Positions 1-5,932 of a stretch of DNA of 34,494 bases are shown here, piece by piece. The notes beneath the pieces were generated by a model. That model worked only from the letters and a program-made list of their open reading frames with translations, made no database searches and was not told the origin of the DNA. The position numbers and the translations under genes were made by a program. This DNA is from Streptomyces humi (GTDB lineage Bacteria > Actinomycetota > Actinomycetes > Streptomycetales > Streptomycetaceae): NCBI RefSeq assembly GCF_001005085.2, contig NZ_LBMU02000005.1:1-34494 (forward strand), in the 5' to 3' direction. Position 1 is the first letter of the stretch; the number at the start of each line of letters is the position of its first letter.

Positions 1-78
1 CGCCCCGACGACCACGATCCGGCCGTCGCGCGACACCCGTTCACGCTGGACCTCGTCGTCGGAGTTCGGGTCGTACAT
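1..78 (-). CDS. 5' fragment of an unidentified protein
   Basis: An open frame starts with ATG at 76-78 on the minus strand and runs off the left edge. It gives 26 residues beginning MYDPNSDDEVQRERVSRDGR and continuing with a hydrophobic IVVVGA stretch. A GAGGA ribosome binding site lies 7-8 nt upstream of the ATG, which supports the start. The hydrophobic beta-strand-like end could open a nucleotide-binding fold, but the fragment is too short to assign a family. It is divergent from the GNAT gene. Confidence 0.45.
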   Translation of the reverse strand, partial: MYDPNSDDEVQRERVSRDGRIVVVGA

Positions 79-225
79 CAGCGCTTCCTCAGGCCGTCGG
101 TGCCTGAATGCCGTCAGAAAATCAGCGTAACAGCGACACCGATACCGGCGAGTCGAGCGCTGATCGCCCGGATGACCGCAGGTCAGAGCCCCGGTCTCGG
201 TGCGCCTCGCCGTGTCGTGCCACCT

Positions 226-272
226 CGGGGTGTTCCCATGGGGCTGCGCACCCCGGGGTGTTCCAATGGGGC
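226..272. repeat. 19-bp direct repeat before the acetyltransferase gene
   Basis: CGGGGTGTTCCCATGGGGC at 226-244 recurs with one mismatch at 254-272, 28 bp apart, ending directly before the ATG at 273. The second copy occupies the position where a ribosome binding site would be expected. It may be a local duplication or a repressor site. No function can be read from it. Confidence 0.6.
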
Positions 273-818
273 ATGGAATCGTCCTGGACTGGTCATCGGG
301 TACGCCTTCGCGCTGTCGAGCCGGACGACTGGACAGCGTTCATGCGCTTCGCGGACGAGGAAGACCGGCGGGGAAGCCGGCTGGATCTGCCGCGCTCCGC
401 CGAGAGCTGCCGGGCGTGGGCGAAGGAGCAGGCCCTTGCCGAGTGCGAGGACGACTGCTTCCGGTTGGGGGTCGAGGCGACGGCCAGGGGGGAGCTGGTC
501 GGCACCGTCGGCTCACATCGCACCGGCCGGCGTTCCGGCTGGTTCGAGCTCGACGTCATGATCGGCGCCGACCACCGGCGCAGGGGCTACGCGACGGAAG
601 CCGTGGTACTGCTGTCGCGCTTCATGTTCGCCGAGCGCCGCTATCACAAATGCCTGGCGGCGGTCCTCGCCCACAACGAGCCGTCGCTGCGGCTGTTCCG
701 CAGGCTCGGTTTCACCGAGGAGGGACGCTTGCGGGAACACGTCTTCTTCGCCGGCCGGCACCACGACCTGGTCATGATGGGCATGCTCGCGGACGAGTTC
801 GACACGAGACACGCGTGA
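273..818 (+). CDS. GNAT family N-acetyltransferase (RimJ/RimL type)
   Basis: A 181-residue protein with the GNAT fold, predicted to move an acetyl group from acetyl-CoA to an amine of a protein or small molecule in the cytosol. The acetyl-CoA binding motif is at about residues 100-110 (DHRRRGYATEA). The RimJ/RimL-style ending is at about 133-148 (AHNEPSLRLFRRLGF). The frame is open further upstream to 108, but that extension is low-complexity and without family similarity, so ATG 273 is preferred. No good ribosome binding site precedes it; a direct repeat sits there instead. The gene converges on the P450 gene with 6 bp between the stops. The substrate is unknown. Confidence 0.8.
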   Translation: MESSWTGHRVRLRAVEPDDWTAFMRFADEEDRRGSRLDLPRSAESCRAWAKEQALAECEDDCFRLGVEATARGELVGTVGSHRTGRRSGWFELDVMIGADHRRRGYATEAVVLLSRFMFAERRYHKCLAAVLAHNEPSLRLFRRLGFTEEGRLREHVFFAGRHHDLVMMGMLADEFDTRHA

Positions 819-824
819 CCCTCG

Positions 825-2126
825 TCAGCCGCGCGAGGTGGCCCGCAGGCGCAGGCCGGCCGGTGCGAGGCCTTCGAGGGTGGTGACCCGGTGGCTGGGA
901 TCCGGGCCGGGCGGTTCGCTCAAGTGGAGGCGGCGGGCGGTCTGCGCGGTCAGGAGCGTCAGCATCGTCATGGCCAGTGCGGAGCCCTCGCAGCCGTGCG
1001 GCCCGGTACCGAACGAGAGGAACGCCCCGGGTTCCGCCGGTGATGCCGGACCGTCGAGCCAGCGCTCGGGCCGGAACCGGTCGGGCTCGGCATACTCCCG
1101 TGCGTCGCGGTGGGCGGTGTAGGGGCAGACGAGAACGGTGGAACCGGCGTCGATGGTGTAGCCGGCGAGCTCGGTCCGCCGCGCGGCGCGCCGCGTCAGC
1201 AGCCAGCTCGGGGGGTACAGCCGGAGCACCTCGCTCACCAGTGCCTGGGTGTACGCCAGGCCTCCGAGGTGGGCGCTGGTCGTATCGGCCGGGTCCACGG
1301 GCAGCGAGGCCGCTTCGGTCGCCACGCGGTCCGCGGCCTGGGGGTCCCGGGCCAGCTGGAGCAGGATCCATCCGGCTGCCCGGGTAGGGGTTTCGAAGGT
1401 GGCGACGGTGATTCCGGGGAGCGTGTCGAGTACTGCCTCCTCCGGCAGCGGACCGTAGCGGGGGGAGGGGCGGAGCATCTGGCCGAGCATGTCGTCACCG
1501 AGCGGGCCCGGCGAACGACGCCGGCGGACGACGGGCCGCAGAGCCTCGGTGAAGGCGATCTGCTGCCGGGTGCGGAACCGCCGTGCGGGCGTGGGCACCC
1601 AGCGCGGCCACACCCAGCGCGACGGGCGCACGAGCACCTCCCGGGCCAGGAAGAGCCGCGCGGCGTACGGCAGCAGGGCGGGAGCGTCCGCGGAGAAGAG
1701 ACAGCCCACGCCGACCTCTGCCAGAGTGTGCCGAACGACGGGCAGGATCTCGACGTCCTGGCCCGTGGGCAACTGGTCGGCGAATCGAGCGGTGCCGCAC
1801 GCGACCTCACCGACCCGCGCCGCGACCGCCTGCGCGCGCAGTCCACGCATGCGGGAGGCGTGGGCGCGCGCACGCTCCTCTGCCGTCGGTGCTCCGCTCG
1901 ACCGCCGCAACGGCGGGAAGAGGGGCGACGGTGCCTTGGGGAAGTCCTGCGCGCGGCGCAGCACCGCCTCGCACGGCCCGGCCGCGGCGGCCACGTAGAC
2001 GCCCGGCTCCAGCTGCCAGACGTCCCCGCACTCGTCAGCGCCACGCCGCGCCATCGCCAGCCGGTCGCGGCTCCAGGCGGCGAAGCTGCCGTCGGGCAAC
2101 CGCGGCGGCTCGTTGCTTCGGCCCAT
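825..2126 (-). CDS. Cytochrome P450, candidate peptide-modifying enzyme
   Basis: A 433-residue soluble P450 of normal bacterial length. The heme-binding loop FGTGPHGCEG is at 372-381 with thiolate Cys379. The K-helix ExxR is EVLR at 299-302, followed by PERW at 353-356. The I-helix reads ATFETP at 242-247, where AGxETT is usual: the Glu-Thr pair is kept, but the Gly is Thr and the second Thr is Pro. It is the next gene after the 30-codon ORF on the same strand (102-nt gap holding a hairpin). A moderate ribosome binding site (AGGGACGG) precedes ATG 2126. No ferredoxin or reductase gene adjoins it, so redox partners would be supplied from elsewhere. The context suggests a RiPP-tailoring P450; a small-molecule hydroxylase is the alternative. 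Confidence 0.9.
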   Translation of the reverse strand: MGRSNEPPRLPDGSFAAWSRDRLAMARRGADECGDVWQLEPGVYVAAAAGPCEAVLRRAQDFPKAPSPLFPPLRRSSGAPTAEERARAHASRMRGLRAQAVAARVGEVACGTARFADQLPTGQDVEILPVVRHTLAEVGVGCLFSADAPALLPYAARLFLAREVLVRPSRWVWPRWVPTPARRFRTRQQIAFTEALRPVVRRRRSPGPLGDDMLGQMLRPSPRYGPLPEEAVLDTLPGITVATFETPTRAAGWILLQLARDPQAADRVATEAASLPVDPADTTSAHLGGLAYTQALVSEVLRLYPPSWLLTRRAARRTELAGYTIDAGSTVLVCPYTAHRDAREYAEPDRFRPERWLDGPASPAEPGAFLSFGTGPHGCEGSALAMTMLTLLTAQTARRLHLSEPPGPDPSHRVTTLEGLAPAGLRLRATSRG

Positions 2127-2186
2127 GAGACCGTCCCTGGTTCGCGTACCCGTCCAGGCCGATATCGCCGGTAGCGCGGCTCGGGA

Positions 2187-2214
2187 CTGGCGGGCGCCCT
2201 CAGGTGCCCGCCAG
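2187..2214 (-). terminator. Hairpin between the small ORF and the P450 gene
   Basis: CTGGCGGGCGCC at 2187-2198 and GGTGCCCGCCAG at 2203-2214 form a 12-bp stem (one G-U pair) with a 4-nt loop. It starts 15 nt after the small ORF's stop in the direction of transcription. No U-tract follows, so it is more likely an attenuator or mRNA-stabilising structure than a full terminator. Such a structure would let the short ORF be expressed above the downstream enzyme. Confidence 0.6.
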
Positions 2215-2228
2215 CGGTGTGGTCAGTC

Positions 2229-2321
2229 CTAGTGGTCGCCGGCGTACGCATCCCATTCGTGGACCCCGTACGCACCGTAGTGGCGGGTGAAGGACAGCCG
2301 GCCGAGCAGCTTGGCGATCAT
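2229..2321 (-). CDS. 30-residue peptide, candidate RiPP precursor
   Basis: A 30-codon ORF from ATG 2321 to TAG 2229-2231. A strong ribosome binding site (GAGAGGAG) ends 6 nt before the ATG. The N-terminal part has a short basic, amphipathic leader-like stretch (AKLLGRLSFTR, residues 3-13). The C-terminal part, YGAYGVHEWDAYAGDH (15-30), is crowded with cross-linkable aromatics: Tyr15, Tyr18, His21, Trp23, Tyr26 and His30. It is followed by a hairpin and then the P450 gene. Precursor peptides of P450-cyclised RiPPs (biarylitide- and tryptorubin-like families) are similarly tiny and precede a P450. No known precursor is recognised by sequence. A translated leader peptide controlling the P450 is the main alternative. 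Confidence 0.6.
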   Translation of the reverse strand: MIAKLLGRLSFTRHYGAYGVHEWDAYAGDH

Positions 2322-2363
2322 GATGCACTCCTCTCGCCTGCCTGCGGCACCAAAAGCCACACA

Positions 2364-2423
2364 TGGCATATTGCCACATACCGCATTTCTACGGTATAGC
2401 GGGCATTCCGTTCGCTATAGCGG
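2364..2423. promoter_or_regulatory. Cluster of palindromes upstream of the small ORF
   Basis: Within 60 bp there are three inverted repeats: TGGCATATTGCCA (2364-2376), ATACCG-8 nt-CGGTAT (2378-2397) and the perfect palindrome CGCTATAGCG (2413-2422). TATAGCGG occurs at 2395-2402 and again at 2416-2423, 21 bp or two helical turns apart. The region is AT-richer than its surroundings and lies 43-102 nt upstream of the small ORF start. It fits a promoter/operator for the small ORF and P450. The TetR protein encoded upstream is a candidate ligand, by inference only. Confidence 0.5.
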
Positions 2424-2472
2424 CGTACGAAGAACCGGTGACCATCACGGGCGGCCGGTACGAGCCGGATGC

Positions 2473-2901
2473 TCAGTCGACGCAGAACTCGTTGCCCTCG
2501 ATGTCCAGCATCGGTATGCACGCGTCGTTGCCGTCGTAGAGCGTCCGCACGTGTACGGCACCGAGCGGCACCAGTCGCGCGCACTCGGCCTCCAGTGCGG
2601 CGAGCCGCTCCTCGCCCACCAGTCCGGTGCCGACCCGCACATCGAGATGCACCCGGTTCTTGACGGCCTTCCCCTCGGGAACACGCTGGAAGTACAGCCG
2701 TGGGCCCACACCTGTGGGGTCCACACACGCGAACCATGAATCCCGCTGCTCCGGTGGCTGCGAATCCCAGAACTCGTCCCAGGTGGCGAAGGTCTCCGGT
2801 GGTGGCGGCACGACGTACCCCAGCACCTGGCACCAGAACCGAGCCAGGCGCTCGGGTTCCGCACAGTCAAAGGTGACTTGGAACTTCTTGATCACTGACA
2901 T
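2473..2901 (-). CDS. VOC/glyoxalase-fold protein
   Basis: A 142-residue protein with the vicinal-oxygen-chelate fold, of the small glyoxalase-like subgroup common in Streptomyces. It begins with a VTFDCAEPERLARFWCQVLGY-type first repeat; the second half carries NRVHLDV at about 100 and ends with LDIEGNEFCVD. Such proteins bind a metal and serve as small-molecule lyases, dioxygenases or antibiotic-binding proteins. The exact reaction cannot be read. ATG 2901 overlaps the end of the TetR gene by 10 bp, so the two are probably co-translated. Next on the same strand, after about 150 bp, is the small ORF/P450 pair. Confidence 0.8.
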   Translation of the reverse strand: MSVIKKFQVTFDCAEPERLARFWCQVLGYVVPPPPETFATWDEFWDSQPPEQRDSWFACVDPTGVGPRLYFQRVPEGKAVKNRVHLDVRVGTGLVGEERLAALEAECARLVPLGAVHVRTLYDGNDACIPMLDIEGNEFCVD

Positions 2902-3524
2902 CGGCGCACCCTAGCAGTCGGGTGGGCGTCTCCGTCCGGCGTCTCCGTTCCCGGTGCGGCGCGGAACGCCTCGATCACATAGGACGCGAAGCGGCGGGAG
3001 GCCGTGATCCGGGCGGCACGGGGTGTGTCCTGGAGGCCCCGGTGGGCCATGAGCATGAGGACCAGGTCGTCGATGACGAAGTCGGAGCGCAGCCGGCCGG
3101 ACTCCTGGGCGCGGCGGGCCAGTTCTCCGACCGCCCGCAGCGTCCGCTCCCGGTCGGCGGTGAAGTCCATGGCCTCGGGGAAGGCCGTCATGAAGGCGTC
3201 GGCGAACCCTCGGCTGTGCGCGTGGAGTTCGCAGATGCGCTCGATCAGGCTCCGGAACCCGTGCCATGCGTCGGGGTCGGCGAGAGCGTCACGGACGGCG
3301 GCCTGGCAGGCCCGCCGCTGCTCGGCGAAGGTCTCCGCGACCAGGACCTGCTTGGTGGGGAAGTGCCGGTACAGCGTGGCGGGGCCGACGTCCGCGTGCC
3401 GGGCGACTTCGCGCATGGGCGCGCTCAGGCCCGCTTCGCCGAACACCGTGCGAGCGGCGTCCAGGATGCGGCCCCGGTTGTCGCGGGCGTCGGAGCGCAT
3501 GGTCCGAGGCAGATCGGCAGTCAT
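2892..3524 (-). CDS. TetR family transcriptional regulator
   Basis: A 210-residue TetR repressor. The N-terminal helix-turn-helix is at about residues 17-60 and ends in the family's ATLYRHFPTK signature (49-58). The C-terminal effector domain includes a conserved VLMLMAHRGLQ helix around 155-165. It is divergent from an MDR oxidoreductase gene, and an inverted repeat lies between them. Its end overlaps the VOC gene start. The usual job of this arrangement is to repress itself and the divergent oxidoreductase until a small toxic ligand binds. It may also act on the P450 operon further down the same strand. The ligand is unknown. Confidence 0.88.
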   Translation of the reverse strand: MTADLPRTMRSDARDNRGRILDAARTVFGEAGLSAPMREVARHADVGPATLYRHFPTKQVLVAETFAEQRRACQAAVRDALADPDAWHGFRSLIERICELHAHSRGFADAFMTAFPEAMDFTADRERTLRAVGELARRAQESGRLRSDFVIDDLVLMLMAHRGLQDTPRAARITASRRFASYVIEAFRAAPGTETPDGDAHPTARVRRCQ

Positions 3525-3543
3525 CGTTTCTCACTTTAGCCAG

Positions 3544-3561
3544 ACGGACGGGGGCGTCCGT
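3544..3561. promoter_or_regulatory. Inverted repeat between TetR and oxidoreductase genes
   Basis: ACGGACG (3544-3550) and CGTCCGT (3555-3561) are separated by 4 nt, 20 bp upstream of the TetR start. The core GGGCGTCCG is repeated at 3581-3589, near the oxidoreductase gene. Position and symmetry fit a TetR operator controlling both divergent promoters; binding is inferred. Confidence 0.5.
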
Positions 3562-3618
3562 TACGGTCCGAAGACGGTGTGGGCGTCCGGTCCCGCCGCC
3601 TTCCTCAGGAGCAGAGCC

Positions 3619-4590
3619 ATGAAAGCCGTCGTGATCAGGACGTTCGGAGACCCCACTGGTCTGGAGGTCGCCGATGTGCCGGTGCCCGTTCCCGCCCCGG
3701 GGCAGGTGCGGATCGCCACGGAGGCGATCGGGGTGGGCGGCGTGGACGCCGTGATCCGCCGGGGCGCGCTCGCCGCCTACGGCTTCCGGGAGGGCCACCT
3801 CCTCGGCAGCGAGGTCGCGGGCCGGGTCACCGCGGTGGGAGAGGGGGTGGATGCCTCGTGGACGGGGCGCCGGGTGTGGGCGTTCACCGGCCTGTCCGGA
3901 GGGTACGCCGAGCAGGCCGTCGCGGCGGTCGAGGACGTCCTGGCCCTGCCCGACGACCTGACCGGCGCCGACGCGGTGGCCCTCGGCGGCTCCGGAGTGG
4001 TTGCCCACTTCGCCCTGGACCGGGCCCGTCTCGCGCCCGGTGAGACGGTGCTCGTGCGCGGTGCGGCGGGCAGTATCGGGATCACCGCGGTCCAGCTCGC
4101 CGCCAGGACCGGTGCGAGCGCGGTGGCGGTCACCACGTCGTCGGCGGAGCGCGGCGCCCGCCTGCGGGACCTGGGCGCGACCCACGTCCTCGACCGCTCC
4201 GGCGGAGTCGCACCGGACGTGCCGGACGCACCGGCGGGCTTCGACGTGGTGATCGATGTCGTAGGGGGACCCCAAGTGCCGCGTTTCCTGGACAGGTTGA
4301 ACGCCAACGGGCGGTACGTGGCCGTCGGCGTGGTCGGTGGACAGCCGCCGGCTGACTTCGGTATGCGGCTGATGGACGGCTTCCGCAGATCGCTGTCGTT
4401 CGCCACTCTCAGCTCCGACACCGTGCCCGGCCCCGACCGGCAGGCCGTGCGGTCGTCCCAGTTCGCCGACGCCGTGCGCGGGGACCTGCGCACGGTCGTG
4501 CACGCGGTGCTGCCGCTGGAGCAGGCGGTGCCGGCCCATCGGGAGATGGACGCGGGGAAGGTGTTCGGCAGGATCGTGCTGACACCGTGA
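3619..4590 (+). CDS. NADPH:quinone reductase-like MDR oxidoreductase
   Basis: A 323-residue zinc-independent medium-chain dehydrogenase/reductase. It opens with MKAVVIRTFGDPTGLEV, typical of quinone oxidoreductases. The GroES-like domain covers about 1-120, including LLGSEVAGRV. The Rossmann domain has GAAGSIG at 148-154 for NADPH. It lacks the four-Cys structural zinc lobe. It is predicted to reduce quinones or enones in the cytosol. ATG 3619 has an AGGAG ribosome binding site, and reading this start discards a long upstream extension antisense to the TetR gene. It is probably repressed by the divergent TetR protein. Confidence 0.88.
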   Translation: MKAVVIRTFGDPTGLEVADVPVPVPAPGQVRIATEAIGVGGVDAVIRRGALAAYGFREGHLLGSEVAGRVTAVGEGVDASWTGRRVWAFTGLSGGYAEQAVAAVEDVLALPDDLTGADAVALGGSGVVAHFALDRARLAPGETVLVRGAAGSIGITAVQLAARTGASAVAVTTSSAERGARLRDLGATHVLDRSGGVAPDVPDAPAGFDVVIDVVGGPQVPRFLDRLNANGRYVAVGVVGGQPPADFGMRLMDGFRRSLSFATLSSDTVPGPDRQAVRSSQFADAVRGDLRTVVHAVLPLEQAVPAHREMDAGKVFGRIVLTP

Positions 4591-4672
4591 GCAGGGCGGG
4601 CACGGCCTTCGGCGCCGGTGCCGGATCCCCGCGGCCGGCCTTCCCCACCCGACGGGTTCCGCCCGCGAGCGG

Positions 4673-5749
4673 TCAGGATGCCCTTCGCCGCCGCCTGATC
4701 GGCTCCCCCACCCGGTGCAGGTGCGTGAGAGCCTCGCGGTAGGACTGGATCAGCCCCGTCTCGTGGTACGGCACGCCGATCTCCTCGCAGTACGCGCGTA
4801 CGACGACCTGCGCCCGCCGCAGATGAGGCGAGGGCATGCTCGGGAACAGGTGGTGCTCGATCTGGTAGTTGAGTCCGCCGAGCATGAGGTCGGTGAGCCG
4901 GCCGCCACGCACGTTGCGGGACGTGAGCACCTGCCGACGCAGGAAGTCGGGCCGGTCGTCGCCGCTGAAGGTGGGCATGCCCTTGTGGTTCGGGGCGAAG
5001 ACGCTGCCGAGATACACACCGAAGAGGCACTGGTGCACGACGAGGAACGCGATCGCCTTGCCGGGGGAGAGGACCACGAAGAGCACGGACAGGTAGGCGG
5101 CCAGGTGCAGCAGGAGCAGGCCGCCCTCCAGCCGGCGGTTCTTCATGGACGGTGACAGGACCGCCCGGACGCTCGCCACATGCAGGTTGAAGCCTTCCAG
5201 GGTCAGCAGCGGGAAGAACAGGAACGCCTGGTGGCCGCCGATGAAGCGGGCCAGACCCTTGCTGTCGCGGGCCTGCTCCGTGGACCACACCAGGATGTCG
5301 GGGGCGACATCGGGGTCCAGCTGCTCATGGTTGGGGTTGGCGTGGTGGCGAGTGTGCTTGTTCATCCACCAGCCGTAGCTCATGCCGATGCCGAGATTCC
5401 CGAAGAGCCGGCCCCAGGCCGCGCTCGGGCGGCGCTGCCGGAACACCTGCCGATGCGCCAGGTCGTGTGCCACCAGCGCGACCTGGCCGAAGACCAGAGC
5501 CATGACGAAGGCGACGGCCAGCTGCCACCAGGTGTCGCCCAACGCGAGGAAGGCCGCCCAGCCCCCCGCGAGCAGCCCGGTCACGAGGGTGAGCCGCACC
5601 GCGTAGTAGCCGGAGCGCCGCCGCAGCAGGCCCGCCTCGTCGATGCGCTGGGACAGCCGGGCGAAGTCGCTGCCGGTGTCTGGGCGGGTTCTGCGGGGGT
5701 GCGCGGAGGACGGTGCGGTGGTGGTCGAGGCGGCTGAGGAAGTCGTCAT
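4673..5749 (-). CDS. Membrane fatty-acid desaturase (acyl-lipid type)
   Basis: A 358-residue integral membrane diiron desaturase of the delta-6/linoleoyl-type family. The three histidine boxes are present: HDLAH (95-99), HTRHH (132-136) and QIEHH (296-300). Glutamine in place of the first His of box three is the hallmark of front-end-type desaturases, though no fused cytochrome b5 domain is present. Hydrophobic segments lie at about 52-72, 75-95, 212-226 and 232-250. It would insert a double bond into membrane acyl chains using electrons from a ferredoxin. It converges on the oxidoreductase gene. The first 30 residues are a Ser/Thr-rich tail. Confidence 0.9.
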   Translation of the reverse strand: MTTSSAASTTTAPSSAHPRRTRPDTGSDFARLSQRIDEAGLLRRRSGYYAVRLTLVTGLLAGGWAAFLALGDTWWQLAVAFVMALVFGQVALVAHDLAHRQVFRQRRPSAAWGRLFGNLGIGMSYGWWMNKHTRHHANPNHEQLDPDVAPDILVWSTEQARDSKGLARFIGGHQAFLFFPLLTLEGFNLHVASVRAVLSPSMKNRRLEGGLLLLHLAAYLSVLFVVLSPGKAIAFLVVHQCLFGVYLGSVFAPNHKGMPTFSGDDRPDFLRRQVLTSRNVRGGRLTDLMLGGLNYQIEHHLFPSMPSPHLRRAQVVVRAYCEEIGVPYHETGLIQSYREALTHLHRVGEPIRRRRRAS

Positions 5750-5809
5750 GCAGCCGAGTCTCGCTACGACCGCGACACCGGAACCAGCCGGTCAGCCGCA
5801 GGTTCCCTG

Positions 5810-5824
5810 GGGGGCCGGACCCCC
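5810..5824. terminator. Short GC hairpin between ABC and desaturase genes
   Basis: GGGGG (5810-5814) pairs with CCCCC (5820-5824) over a 5-nt loop. It lies in the 183-bp gap between the ABC gene stop and the desaturase start, both minus strand. It is weak and has no U-tract, so it is only a possible transcription boundary. Nothing else convincing is seen in this gap. Confidence 0.25.
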
Positions 5825-5932
5825 GTCGACCCATGGGGCTGTCCCCACCGTCGTACCCCCTGAGCTGCGGAGGAAGATCGGCTGGGCCGGTCAACGGCTG
5901 AGACGTCTCGACGTGGCGCCGGGGGCGGTCGC

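Noticed and set aside
1110..2174. 354-codon plus-strand frame across the P450
   Set aside because: Antisense to a P450 with complete heme-binding, ExxR and PERW motifs.
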